This document shows, piece after piece, positions 19,443 through 27,878 of a DNA stretch of 64,000 nt. How positions within the stretch are numbered: position 1 is the stretch's first letter; each line of letters opens with the position of its first letter. A program made the position numbers and the translations under genes. Location: contig CAVUZA010000002.1 of assembly GCA_963745915.1 (NCBI GenBank), positions 1 through 64,000 of the forward strand, read 5' to 3'. The notes under the pieces were generated by a model, which saw only the letters and a program-made list of their open reading frames with translations, ran no database searches and had not been told where the DNA came from. This DNA comes from VRUE01 sp963745915. Its GTDB lineage: Bacteria > Actinomycetota > Thermoleophilia > Solirubrobacterales > 70-9.

Positions 19443-20023
19443 TGGTGCTCGATGACGCGATCGACGAGGTTGTACTCCTTCGCTTCCTCGGCGCTCATGA
19501 AGTAGTCGCGATCGGTGTCGTTGGTGACTTTCTCGAAGGGCTGGCCGGTGTGCTTGGCGAGGATCTCGTCGAGGCGGCGGCGGACGTCGATGATCTCTTT
19601 GGCGTGGATCTCGATGTCGGTCGCCTGGCCTTCGAAGCCGGAGGAGACCTGGTGGATGAGGATCTTCGAGTTGGGCAGCGCCATCCGCTTGCCGGCGGCG
19701 CCGCCGGAGAGCAGCAGGGCGCCCATGCTCATCGCGATGCCGACGCAGATCGTCTGCACGTCGGGCTTGATGAACTGCATCGTGTCGTAGATCGCCAGGC
19801 CGGCGTAGACCGAGCCGCCGGGCGAGTTGATGTAGAGGCTGATGTCCTTGTCGGGGTCCTCGGACTCCAGGTGCAGGAGTTGGGCCACGATCAGGTTGGC
19901 GATGTCCTCGGTCACCGCGGTGCCGAGGAAGACGATCCGCTCGTTGAGCAGGCGCGAGTAGATGTCGAAGGAGCGCTCGCCGCGCGAGGTCTGCTCGACG
20001 ACCATCGGTACCAGTGGGCTCAT
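19439..20023 (-). CDS. clpP: ATP-dependent Clp protease proteolytic subunit
   Basis: Serine peptidase forming the tetradecameric Clp chamber. Family motifs: YINSPGGSVYAGLAIYDTMQ, the catalytic serine in GIAMSMGALLLSGG and the catalytic His in ILIHQVSSGFEGQATDIEIH. I start at ATG 20023 (MSPLVPMVVEQTSRGERSFD, 194 aa); the longer open frame to 20071 adds a basic leader with no similarity to ClpP. Lies downstream of tig, as in many bacteria. Confidence 0.96.
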   Translation of the reverse strand: MSPLVPMVVEQTSRGERSFDIYSRLLNERIVFLGTAVTEDIANLIVAQLLHLESEDPDKDISLYINSPGGSVYAGLAIYDTMQFIKPDVQTICVGIAMSMGALLLSGGAAGKRMALPNSKILIHQVSSGFEGQATDIEIHAKEIIDVRRRLDEILAKHTGQPFEKVTNDTDRDYFMSAEEAKEYNLVDRVIEHH

Positions 20024-20092
20024 GCGCGGCACTCTATAGAAGCCGCCCGGCGGGGCCCGGCGCGCGGGCACGATCTTGCGCCGCCGCCCGGC

Positions 20093-21481
20093 TCAGGAGT
20101 CGTCGCCGGGGGTCCAGAGTTCGGAGGGCTTCTCCTTCTCCTCCTTCTCCGGCGTCCAGATCTGCGCCCGCGCCTCGGCCTGCTCGAGCGGGATCGGCTT
20201 GGCGAAGTCGACGAGGGCGTCGATCGCCTTGCGCGCGGCGATGTCCTCGCGGACGAGGGCGTCGCGGCCGTTCTCGCGCAGCCTGGCGAGCAGCTTCTCG
20301 GGGGTCGTGCGTTCGTGCTCGGCGCTGTGGGCCAGCGCCTCGAGCATCTCCTCCTCGCCGACCTCGATCCCCTCCGCCTCGATCACCGCGGCGAGCACCG
20401 CCTCGCGGCGGAGTTCCCTGGCGGCCTCCGGCTTGGTTTCGGCGATCGCCTCCTGGCGCGATTTCCCCTGCATCTGGAAGAAGGACTCGGCGTCCATCCC
20501 GCGGCCGGCGAGCTGGCGCTCGAGCCGCTCCATGCGCTCCTCCGCCCGGGCCTCGATCAGCGAGTCGGGCACCTCGACCGTCGCCGCCTCGACCACGGCT
20601 TCGATCGCGGCGACCCGGAAGTCCTGCTCGGCGCGCTCGTCGAGCGCTTCGCCGATCCGCTCGGCGACGTCGGCGCGCAGCTCCTCGAGCGTGTCGAACT
20701 CCGAGGCTTCGGCGGCGAGCTCGTCGTCGAGCGCGGGCAGGATCTTTTCCCGCACCTCCTTGACGTCGACGACGAAGACCGCGTCCTCGCCGGCCAGCTC
20801 CTCGGACTGGTAGTCCTCGGGGAAGGTGACCTCGATCCGGTGCTGTTCGCCGCTCTCGGCGCCGGTCAGCTGCTCCTCGAAGCCCTCGATCAGCTGGCTG
20901 CTGCCGAGCTCGAGCAGGTAGTCGCTGGCCTTGCCGCCCTCGAACGCGCGGCCTTCGCGCAGGCCCTCGAAGTCGATCAGCAACACGTCGCCCGTGGCGG
21001 CGGCGCGGTCGACCGGCTCGAGCTTGGCGAAGCTCTCGCGCAGGCGCTCGATCTCGCGCTCGACGATCTCCGGGTCGGCCGCGACCTCCTCCCGCCCGAC
21101 CTCCAGCCCCTTGTACTCGCCGAGCTTCGCCACCGGGCGGACGCCGACCTCGACCTTGAAGGTGAGCGGCTGGCCCTCGGCCTCGGGGGCGGAGACGATC
21201 TCGATCTCGGGGTCGCCGACCGAGCTGACGCCGGCGCCGAGCAGGCCCCGTTCGTACCACTCGGGCAGCGACTCGCGCATCGCCTCCTGCAGCACCGCGC
21301 CGAAGCCGAGCCGCTGGAACACCAGCGAGGGCGGCGCCTTGCCCTTGCGGAAGCCGGGCATCTTCATCTCGCGGGCGAGGGCGCGGGCGGCCTGCTGGAG
21401 GCCGCGGTCGACCTCCTCGGCCGGCACCTCGACCTCGATTCGCACGCGGGACTCGGGCAACTCTGTGACGGAAGTTTTCAT
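20093..21481 (-). CDS. tig: Trigger factor (ribosome-associated chaperone)
   Basis: Ribosome-bound peptidyl-prolyl isomerase and chaperone. N-terminal ribosome-binding domain with the signature GFRKGKAPPSLVFQRLG, a central FKBP-type domain (about 165-245: ATGDVLLIDFEG, ELGSSQLIEGFEEQLTG) and an acidic, helical C-terminal chaperone domain. 462 residues, within the usual range. The ATG at 21481 overlaps the stop of the 44-aa ORF upstream (ATGA), giving translational coupling. Confidence 0.96.
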   Translation of the reverse strand: MKTSVTELPESRVRIEVEVPAEEVDRGLQQAARALAREMKMPGFRKGKAPPSLVFQRLGFGAVLQEAMRESLPEWYERGLLGAGVSSVGDPEIEIVSAPEAEGQPLTFKVEVGVRPVAKLGEYKGLEVGREEVAADPEIVEREIERLRESFAKLEPVDRAAATGDVLLIDFEGLREGRAFEGGKASDYLLELGSSQLIEGFEEQLTGAESGEQHRIEVTFPEDYQSEELAGEDAVFVVDVKEVREKILPALDDELAAEASEFDTLEELRADVAERIGEALDERAEQDFRVAAIEAVVEAATVEVPDSLIEARAEERMERLERQLAGRGMDAESFFQMQGKSRQEAIAETKPEAARELRREAVLAAVIEAEGIEVGEEEMLEALAHSAEHERTTPEKLLARLRENGRDALVREDIAARKAIDALVDFAKPIPLEQAEARAQIWTPEKEEKEKPSELWTPGDDS

Positions 21482-21612
21482 CGAGCGCGGGACCCTAACC
21501 GCTGGGCGAGCATGGTGCGCAGGGCGACGGCGAAGTCGATCGCGAAGGCGGCGCCGCGACCCAGCGGGCCGGTGACGAGCCAGGCGCCGACGCGGTTTGC
21601 GGAGCTACTCAT
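21478..21612 (-). CDS. Small conserved-looking protein coupled to trigger factor (44 aa)
   Basis: A 44-residue frame (MSSSANRVGAWLVTGPLGRG, then AAFAIDFAVALRTMLAQRLG) fills exactly the gap between the synthase-like gene and tig. Its ATG at 21612 overlaps the upstream stop (GATGAGTAG) and its TGA overlaps the tig ATG. One amphipathic or hydrophobic helix is likely in the second half. No known family assigned. The stop/start overlaps at both ends make it a credible gene rather than spacer. Confidence 0.7.
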   Translation of the reverse strand: MSSSANRVGAWLVTGPLGRGAAFAIDFAVALRTMLAQRLGSRAR

Positions 21613-23131
21613 CGCTCGCGTATTCCAGCAGGGAGGAGTCGACCAGCCACTCGACCGGGGCGCGGTCGTCGGTCCAGACCTCGCCGCCGCGCAGGCGCGG
21701 GGCGAGGCGGGCGGCGGCCTCGCGCGCGAGCGGGCGCAGCGCCGCCGGCAGGGTCGCGGCGCGGCGCCGCAGGCGCGGCGCCGAGAGCTCGCCGTCGCCG
21801 GCCACCAGCAGCGTGTTGGTCGCCTCGATCGGGTCGCGGAGGACGGCCGGGAAGGCGGCGGCTAGGGTCCGCCCCAGGGTCCGCTCCAGCTCCTCGCTGC
21901 CCTGCGGGTGGCCGACGTTGACGATTGCCAGCCCGCCCGGCGCCAGCCGCTCGCGGGCCAGCTCGAAGAACTCCCGGGTCGCCAGGTAGAAGGGGATGTA
22001 GGGCTGGCGGTAGGCGTCGACCATGATCGCGTCGTAGCCGCCCTCGGCGCGGCGCAGCCAGGGCCGCGCGTCCTCGCCGAAGACCCGCATGCGCGGGTTG
22101 CGCAGGTCGAAGAAGCGCCGCCCCAGCTCGGTCAGCTCGGCGTCGATCTCGACCGCGTCGACCGCGGTGCCGGGGAAGAAGCGGCCGTAGGCGCGGGCGA
22201 CGGTGCCGGCGCCGTTGCCGAGGATCGCGATCCGCCGCGGCGCCCGCGCGGCGGCGGCGAAGGGCAGGACCAGGTGGCCGTCCCAGTAGTCGCCGGTCAG
22301 GTAGCTGCCCGGCCGGTAGAGCGAGTGCACGGCCTGGCCCTCGTTCAGCTCCAGGGCGCGGCTGCCGTCCGGCCGTTCGACCACCCGCGCGTACTCCTGC
22401 CTCGTCTCCCCCTCGTACAGCACCCGGCCGCTGTCGGCGGCCTTGATCGCACCGACCGGCAGCGCGACGACGAGGGCGAGCAGGGCGGGTGCCGCGAGGA
22501 AGCGCCAGCCGAGGCCGGCGGCGGCGACAAGGGCGAGGGCGAGGGCGAAGACGAGGAAGGTGCGCTGGGTGCCGAGCAGCGGGATCAGCAGCAGCGCCGC
22601 CAGCATCGTCCCCAGCAGCGAGCCCAGGGTCGAGGTCGCGTAGAGCCTGCCGACCACCTCGCCGGCGCGGTCGACCTCGGCGACCGCCAGCCGTGCCGCC
22701 CAGGGCGCCGCCGCGCCGAGCAGGGTGACGGGGACGGCGACGAGGACGAGGACGCCGAACAGCGAGCCGGCGAAGCCGCCGACCGAGACGCTGTCGAAGG
22801 CGTCGACCGAGAAGCCGAGGAAGGGCCGGGCGGCGAACGGGACGAGGGCGATCAGCAGCGCCGCGGCGAGGACCAGCAGGCAGAGGCCGCGCAGGTGCGG
22901 GTGGCGGTCCGCGACCCGGCCGCCGAGCCAGTAGCCGGCCGAGAGGGCGACGAGCACGACCCCGATCGTGTTCGCCCAGACCACGGTCGAGGCGCCGAAG
23001 TAGGGCGCCAGCAGCCGCGCCGCGGCGATCTCCGCACCGAGACTGGCGGCGCCGACGACGAAGACCAGCGCCGGCAGCAGCCGCGACGTGCCGTCCCCGG
23101 GGTGCCGGAAATGACCTCCGGGGGACGGCAC
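21605..23131 (-). CDS. Membrane-fused spermidine/spermine-synthase-like protein
   Basis: 508 residues. The N-terminal half has seven or eight hydrophobic segments (LLPALVFVVGAASLGAEIAA; GVLVLVAVPVTLLGAAAPWA; LLGTMLAALLLIPLLG). The C-terminal half is a Rossmann methyltransferase-like domain with IAILGNGAGTVARAYGRFF, VDAVEIDAELTELGRRFFD and YDAIMVDAYRQPYIPFYLAT, as in spermidine synthases. Such fusions are common in actinobacteria and their product is usually unproven. The first 15 residues (VPSPGGHFRHPGDGT) are encoded by a palindrome that also covers the stop of ctaG and supplies the GTG start at 23131. The ancestral N-terminus probably began near TSRLLPALVFVV. Confidence 0.85.
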   Translation of the reverse strand: MPSPGGHFRHPGDGTSRLLPALVFVVGAASLGAEIAAARLLAPYFGASTVVWANTIGVVLVALSAGYWLGGRVADRHPHLRGLCLLVLAAALLIALVPFAARPFLGFSVDAFDSVSVGGFAGSLFGVLVLVAVPVTLLGAAAPWAARLAVAEVDRAGEVVGRLYATSTLGSLLGTMLAALLLIPLLGTQRTFLVFALALALVAAAGLGWRFLAAPALLALVVALPVGAIKAADSGRVLYEGETRQEYARVVERPDGSRALELNEGQAVHSLYRPGSYLTGDYWDGHLVLPFAAAARAPRRIAILGNGAGTVARAYGRFFPGTAVDAVEIDAELTELGRRFFDLRNPRMRVFGEDARPWLRRAEGGYDAIMVDAYRQPYIPFYLATREFFELARERLAPGGLAIVNVGHPQGSEELERTLGRTLAAAFPAVLRDPIEATNTLLVAGDGELSAPRLRRRAATLPAALRPLAREAAARLAPRLRGGEVWTDDRAPVEWLVDSSLLEYASDE

Positions 23132-23133
23132 GT
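23086..23133 (-). repeat. Palindrome spanning the ctaG stop and next gene's start
   Basis: The left arm 23086-23100 (ACGTGCCGTCCCCGG) pairs with 23118-23133 with one bulged G; the loop of 17 bp pairs further at its ends (GGT/ACC). On the minus strand it encodes the first residues of the synthase-like protein and includes its GTG start. Its right end touches the ctaG stop codon (23133-23135). Confidence 0.8.
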
Positions 23134-24035
23134 CAGCGCTCGGTGGGGGTGGTGGCGGTGAGGCGCTCCTCGAGCAGGGCGGCGTGGCCGGCGGCGACGG
23201 CGCGCTGGGCGCGGCGCTCGTCGAGCTCGACGCCGCGCTCGTGGGCGAGGTCGAGCAGGCGCTGCTTCTCGGTCCCTTCGCGGGCGACCTCGAAGAAGGT
23301 CCAGGCGAGCACGCCGAGGGCGAGGAAGGTGCCCTCGATCATCATCACCACGCCGGCCGTGCTCTGGTCGGCGATCGGCGAGACGCCCCAGTAGCGCTCG
23401 CCGGCGGCGTAGACCGGGTAGAGCACGGTGCCCGACCACATCAGCACGTTGCCGAGGATCGCGCCGGCGAAGCGCACGGCGATCACGTAGCCGATCTTCC
23501 AGCCCGCCCCGAACCACTCCGGCTTGGGCAGCGGGCCGAAGACCGGCATCCACATCAGGCAGCCGAAGAAGAGGAAGGTGGCGTGCTCGAGCGCGTGCGC
23601 CGGCGCCGCGCCGTAGGCGGCTTCGTAGAGCGCCGGGATGTGCCAGACGTAGAAGTTGACCGCCCACAGCGGGAAGGCGACGAGCGGGTGGGTGAGGATC
23701 TGCAGGCGGTTGAAGAGGGGGATCGCCAGCACCGGTTGCAGCAGCGAGCGGGTCAGGCCGAGGACGAGCAGCAGCGCCGCCAGGTCGCTGATCAGCAGGT
23801 GCTCGACCATGTGGGCGATGACCAGCTCCTCGGCGATGTGGCCGATCGGGCTGAAGAGGGCGACCGAGATCAGGGCGAGGCCGCTGCCGAAGCAGACCTG
23901 GCGCCAGGCCGGCACCGGCCGGCCGTCGAGGTGCAGGGCGGTCGCGCGGTGCCAGTAGAGAATCGCGGCGAGCGTGATCGGGAAGACCTCGAGCGGCGCG
24001 AAGGCGCCCGATACGTGGGCGAGGAGCGGACTCAC
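23133..24035 (-). CDS. ctaG: Cytochrome c oxidase assembly factor, CtaG family
   Basis: Seven-helix membrane protein of the caa3-type CtaG family, needed for copper insertion or maturation of cytochrome c oxidase. 300 residues with repeated hydrophobic segments and conserved histidines at membrane ends: ILYWHR, VIAHMVEHLLISDLAALLLV, FYVWHIPALYEAAYG and HALEHATFLFFGCLMWMPVF. A charged cytoplasmic tail follows. No oxidase genes lie in the window. ATG at 24035, divergent from the GH15 gene with only 20 bp between starts, so the promoters must overlap the coding ends. Confidence 0.9.
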   Translation of the reverse strand: MSPLLAHVSGAFAPLEVFPITLAAILYWHRATALHLDGRPVPAWRQVCFGSGLALISVALFSPIGHIAEELVIAHMVEHLLISDLAALLLVLGLTRSLLQPVLAIPLFNRLQILTHPLVAFPLWAVNFYVWHIPALYEAAYGAAPAHALEHATFLFFGCLMWMPVFGPLPKPEWFGAGWKIGYVIAVRFAGAILGNVLMWSGTVLYPVYAAGERYWGVSPIADQSTAGVVMMIEGTFLALGVLAWTFFEVAREGTEKQRLLDLAHERGVELDERRAQRAVAAGHAALLEERLTATTPTER

Positions 24036-24055
24036 AGTGGTAGCTTGGCACGGCC

Positions 24056-25948
24056 GTGAGCGCTGCCGACACCCGCTTCCCGCCGATCGGCGGCTACGGC
24101 TTCCTCTCCGACTGCCACACCAGCGCCCTGCTCGCCTACGACGGCAGCGTCGAGTGGCTCTGCCTGCCGCGCTTCGACTCGCCCAGCGCCTTCGCCTCGC
24201 TGCTCGACCGCGGCGCCGGCCACTTCAAGCTCGCCCCGCGCGGCGTGGTCGTGCCGATCAGCCGCCGCTACGAGCCCGGCACGCTGGTGATCGAGACCAC
24301 CTGGGTGACCGAGAGCGGCTGGGTCGTCGTCCACGACCTGCTCTCGATCGCCGATTGGCTGCCCGAGGAGGACGGCGGGCGGCCGCGCACCGCGCACGAG
24401 GCCGACAACTCGCTGCTGCGGCTGATGACATGCGTCGACGGCGAGGTCGAGATGGAGATGGAGTGCCTGCCGCGCTTCGCCTACGGCGCCGAGCCGGCGC
24501 AGTGGAGCGGCGGCGAGCTGGGTCAGGCCGCGGCCCGCGGCGGCGACGGCACCGAGCTGCGCCTCGACACCGACATGGAGCTGCGGCTCGACGGCGGCGC
24601 CGCCCGCGGCCGCATCCGCCTGCGCGAGGACGAGAGCGGCTTCTGCGCCCTGACCTGGGGCGAGAGCGACCTGGGCGGGCCGCGCAGCGCCCCGGAGGCG
24701 CTCGAGCGGCTCGACTCGACCGAAGAGTTCTGGCGCCAGTGGCTGCGCGCCGGCGACTTCCCCGACCATCCCTGGCGCATCCACCTGCAACGCTCGGCCC
24801 TGGTGCTCAAGGGCCTCACCTACGCGCCCAGCGGCGCGATCCTCGCCGCCCCCACCACCTCGCTGCCCGAGACCCCCGGCGGCGAGCGCAACTGGGACTA
24901 CCGCTACAGCTGGATCCGCGACTCGACCTTCAGCCTCTGGGCCCTGCACACGCTCGGCTTCGACCAGGAGGCGCGCGACTTCATGCGCTTCGTGCTCGGC
25001 GTCTGCATGGACCACCCCGACCTGCAGATCATGTACGGGATCGGCGGCGAGCGCGACCTCACCGAGCGCACCCTCGACCACCTCGGCGGCTACGGCGGCG
25101 CCCGCCCGGTGCGGGTCGGCAACGGCGCCTTCAGCCAGCGCCAGAACGACGTCTGGGGGGCGCTGCTCGACTCGATCTACCTGCACGAGAAGGCGCTGCG
25201 CGGCAGCGGCAGGCAGGCCGACCGCGAGCTGATCCGCCACCAGGTCGAGGCGGCGATCGCGGCCTGGGAGCACCCCGACCAGGGGATCTGGGAGTCGCGC
25301 GGCGAGCCCCAGCACTACGTCTCCTCGAAGCTGATGATCTGGGTCGCCGTAGACCGCGGGGCGCGGCTGGCCCGCGGCGTCGGCCGCGAGCAGCTGGCCG
25401 CCGAGTGGGAGGCGACCGCGGCGCGGATGCGGGCCGAGATCCTCGAGCGCGGCGTGCGCGACGGCGTCTTCCGCCAGCACTACGAGACCGACGCCCTCGA
25501 CGCCTCGACCCTGCTGATCCCGCTGCTGCGCTTCCTGCCCCCCGACGACGAGCGGGTGCGGGCGACTGTCGAGGCGATCGCCGCCGATCTGACCGAACAC
25601 GGCCTCGTCCTCCGCTACCGGGTCGGGGAGACCGACGACGGCCTCAGCGGCGAGGAGGGCACCTTCCTGATCTGCTCCTTCTGGCTGGTCTCGGCGCTCT
25701 CGGAGATCGGCGAGTGCGAGCGCGCCCGGGCGCTCTGCGAGCGGCTGCTCGAGTCGGCCGGCTGGCTCGACCTCTTCGCCGAGGAGCTGGAGCCGGCCAG
25801 CGGCCGCCACCTCGGCAACTTCCCCCAGGCCTTCACCCACCTGGCGCTGATCAACGCCGTCTCCCACGTGATCGCCGACGAGCAGCGCGAGGACGGCGGC
25901 CCGACCGCGGTCTTCACCGAGATGGGCGGCGTGCGCGAGGACGCCTGA
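24056..25948 (+). CDS. Glycoside hydrolase family 15 (glucoamylase/trehalase-like)
   Basis: 630 residues, cytoplasmic (no signal peptide). N-terminal beta-domain begins PPIGGYGFLSDCHTSALLAY and continues VEWLCLPRFDSPSAFASLLD. The catalytic (alpha/alpha)6 barrel has NWDYRYSWIRDSTFSLWAL, the probable acid HPDQGIWESRGEPQHYVSSK and the probable base in LSGEEGTFLICSFWL. GH15 proteins of this type in actinobacteria hydrolyse alpha-glucans or act as trehalase; the sequence does not separate the two. GTG start at 24056. Confidence 0.92.
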   Translation: MSAADTRFPPIGGYGFLSDCHTSALLAYDGSVEWLCLPRFDSPSAFASLLDRGAGHFKLAPRGVVVPISRRYEPGTLVIETTWVTESGWVVVHDLLSIADWLPEEDGGRPRTAHEADNSLLRLMTCVDGEVEMEMECLPRFAYGAEPAQWSGGELGQAAARGGDGTELRLDTDMELRLDGGAARGRIRLREDESGFCALTWGESDLGGPRSAPEALERLDSTEEFWRQWLRAGDFPDHPWRIHLQRSALVLKGLTYAPSGAILAAPTTSLPETPGGERNWDYRYSWIRDSTFSLWALHTLGFDQEARDFMRFVLGVCMDHPDLQIMYGIGGERDLTERTLDHLGGYGGARPVRVGNGAFSQRQNDVWGALLDSIYLHEKALRGSGRQADRELIRHQVEAAIAAWEHPDQGIWESRGEPQHYVSSKLMIWVAVDRGARLARGVGREQLAAEWEATAARMRAEILERGVRDGVFRQHYETDALDASTLLIPLLRFLPPDDERVRATVEAIAADLTEHGLVLRYRVGETDDGLSGEEGTFLICSFWLVSALSEIGECERARALCERLLESAGWLDLFAEELEPASGRHLGNFPQAFTHLALINAVSHVIADEQREDGGPTAVFTEMGGVREDA

Positions 25949-25994
25949 GCTTTCCGCTGACAAGAAGTTCCCAGACAACACATTTCGTTTGCTC

Positions 25995-26006
25995 TATATT
26001 GTCGGC
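25995..26006 (+). promoter_or_regulatory. Probable -10 element for a leaderless transcript
   Basis: TATATT at 25995-26000 lies six bases before the ATG at 26007, in an AT-rich patch. This spacing puts the transcription start at or near the initiation codon, as in leaderless actinobacterial mRNAs. No ribosome site precedes the ATG and no good -35 is visible. Confidence 0.5.
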
Positions 26007-26339
26007 ATGCGAACCAGAGGCCGACCAGAGGCAAACGACATGTTCACCGCACTAGCCCACCCGCTGCGTCGCAAGATCCTGCGACGCCTGATCGCGACCA
26101 AGGGCGAGCGCAGTCCCCGCGACCTGGCCGAGGAGCTGGACGAGAAACTCAGCGCCCTCAGCTACCACGTCCGGGTGCTCGCCGAGTGCAAGGCGATCAA
26201 GCTGCGCCGGACCCGGCAGCGCCGCGGCTCGACGCAGCATTTCTACAAGCCTGACATCAGGCAGAAATGGGTGAAGCTGGCGCTCGAGGGCCCCGACCCG
26301 GCGGCGCGCAAGCGGCGTCGCGGCGGGGAGGACGGTTGA
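26007..26339 (+). CDS. ArsR-like winged-helix transcriptional regulator
   Basis: 110 residues. The winged helix spans about 10-75: FTALAHPLRRKILRRLIATK, then DLAEELDEKLSALSYHVRVL and the wing RRTRQRRGSTQHFYKP, as in ArsR/HTH_20 proteins. The C-terminus is basic (ARKRRRGGEDG). No metal-binding cysteines, so not a metal sensor of the classical type. Target unknown. Start chosen at ATG 26007 rather than TTG 25989 because of the -10 element just upstream. Confidence 0.8.
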   Translation: MRTRGRPEANDMFTALAHPLRRKILRRLIATKGERSPRDLAEELDEKLSALSYHVRVLAECKAIKLRRTRQRRGSTQHFYKPDIRQKWVKLALEGPDPAARKRRRGGEDG

Positions 26340-26361
26340 CCTGGCGGCCGCCCGAGCGACG

Positions 26362-26625
26362 GTGAGCGCCGGCGAGGAGATCCGCAGCACCAGCGCCCAG
26401 GACGCGGCGATCGAGTCCGCGATCCTGCAGCAGGTGCTCGCCCTCCACCCCGCCGCGCTCACCGTCGCCGAGCTCGCCCGCGAGATGGGGGCCGAGGCCG
26501 GCACCGAGCGCGAGGCGCTGGAGCGGGCCGTGCGCGACCTGCGCGGGGCCGGCCTGCTGCACGGCGGGCCGCTGCTGGCGCCGACCCGGGCGGCGCAGCG
26601 CTTCGACGAGCTGCTCGGCGGCTGA
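26362..26625 (+). CDS. Small winged-helix-like protein
   Basis: 87 residues from GTG 26362. The pattern LTVAELAREMGAEAGTEREA, ALERAVRDLRGAGLLHGGPL resembles a compact winged-helix domain (helix-turn-helix plus wing), with APTRAAQRFDELLGG at the end. It lies 22 bp after the regulator gene on the same strand and is probably co-transcribed, perhaps as a partner regulator. No named family recognised with confidence. Confidence 0.65.
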   Translation: MSAGEEIRSTSAQDAAIESAILQQVLALHPAALTVAELAREMGAEAGTEREALERAVRDLRGAGLLHGGPLLAPTRAAQRFDELLGG

Positions 26626-26628
26626 GCG

Positions 26629-26670
26629 GCGTGGGCCCGGCCGGTCTCGGCCAGTGGACCGGGCCCACGC
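26629..26670 (+). terminator. GC-rich stem-loop after the small HTH genes
   Basis: A perfect 12-bp stem (GCGTGGGCCCGG / CCGGGCCCACGC) with an 18-base loop begins four bases after the stop codon at 26623-26625. No T-run follows, so it is a terminator only of the L-shaped actinobacterial type. Confidence 0.6.
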
Positions 26671-26779
26671 TCGCCCGAACGGCGCTCCCGGCCATCGGAG
26701 GAGCCGCCGCACGCATGCACTGGCTAACACGCCAGTTTTTATACCTTAGGGGACCCGGGCTGCCCTGTGGGAAGTTTCA

Positions 26780-27169
26780 GTGGCTGCCGAATCGTCGCCT
26801 TTCGCGCTGCAGTACCATCATTGCGCCTTGAGCCCGTCACCGTTCAAAGCCAGCGCCGAGAGGCAAGACGGCGTCTGGGTGGTGCAGGTGGTGGGCGAGC
26901 TCGACATGGGGACCGCGCCGCAACTGGAGGCCGAGATCGAGCGGGCGCCCGGCGACGAGGAGCCGCTGCTGGTCGACCTCAGCGGCTGCGAGTTCATCGA
27001 CTCGACCGGGATCGCCCTGATCGTGCGCGCCTGGCAGCAGCGCGAGCGCAACGACGCCTTCGCCCTCTGCGGCGTCGCCGACCAGGTCGGCCGGGTGCTG
27101 GAGATCACCGGCCTGGAGACGATCCCGAGCCACGCCAGCCGCGAGGACGCGCTCGCCCGCTTCGCCTGA
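26780..27169 (+). CDS. STAS-domain anti-sigma factor antagonist
   Basis: 129 residues. STAS domain (about 25-128) with VVGELDMGTAPQLEAEIERA, LLVDLSGCEFIDSTGIALIV and ALCGVADQVGRVLEITGLET. The DSTG serine is the usual phosphorylation site by a cognate anti-sigma kinase. No kinase or sigma factor lies next to it. GTG start at 26780; an AT-rich stretch at 26736-26747 may be its promoter. Confidence 0.9.
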   Translation: MAAESSPFALQYHHCALSPSPFKASAERQDGVWVVQVVGELDMGTAPQLEAEIERAPGDEEPLLVDLSGCEFIDSTGIALIVRAWQQRERNDAFALCGVADQVGRVLEITGLETIPSHASREDALARFA

Positions 27170-27170
27170 C

Positions 27171-27871
27171 GTGCGCCGGGCCCTACTCCCCATGCTCGCG
27201 GTGGGGCTGGTCCTGCTCGGCAGCGGCGGCACCTCGGCGGTGGCCCCGCAGCGCTCGGCGGTGATCCGCGGCAGCCACGCCGGCACCCACCTGCTGCTCT
27301 CGGTCAAGCGTTCCCACCTGGTCGTCAAGGGCCTCCTGGCGCGGGGACGGCAGCGCGGCTGCCGCGTCGTCCGCCACCGCATGCTGCTCACCTGCCGGCT
27401 CGCCGGGCTCGGCTCGCTGGTCGTCCGCGGCGGCCCCGCGGGCGACATGGTCGAGGTGCTCGATCCGCTGCCGCTGCCGCTCACCGTGTACCTCGGACCC
27501 GGCTCGGACAAGTTCGTCGGCAACGCCGAGGTCGACCGCTGCTTCCCGCAGGGCAGCCGCCGCAACCGCTGCGTCGGCGGGCCCGGCGACGACGTCTGCA
27601 TCTCGGGCCCGCGCAACACCGACTGCGTCGGCGGGCCCGGCGACGACTACTGCCGGACCGGGCGGGCAGCGACGGCTGCTGGGGCGGACCCGGCCGCGAC
27701 GTCTGCGTCATGGGCCCCGGCCAGGACGGCTGCCACGGCGACGCCGGCAACGACCGCCTCTACGGCGGGGCGGCCGCCGACCGGCTCTACGGCGGCCGCG
27801 GCTTCGACTACTGCGACGGCCAGGCTGGCCGGGGCCGCTCGCGAGGCTGCGACGCGGGTCCGCGCCGCTGA
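27171..27871 (+). CDS. Secreted Cys-rich RTX-like repeat protein (frameshifted)
   Basis: GTG start one base after the STAS stop. A signal peptide (MRRALLPMLAVGLVLLGSGG) leads into a beta-rich region, then repeats of the calcium-binding type: CVGGPGDDVCISGPRNTDCV, GGPGDDYC. The frame then shifts near 27655-27665; in the next frame the same repeats continue (GCWGGPGRDVCVMGPGQDGC, GNDRLYGG, DRLYGGRGFDYC) to a TGA at 27869. One missing base restores a protein of about 233 residues. Repeats alternate with cysteines, unlike standard RTX toxins. Function unknown; likely an extracellular calcium-stabilised protein. Confidence 0.7.
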
Positions 27872-27878
27872 GCGGCGC

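Noticed and set aside
19289..21865. Plus-strand open frame of 858 codons across clpP and tig
   Set aside because: Antisense to two well-defined genes; composition is typical of GC-rich shadow frames.
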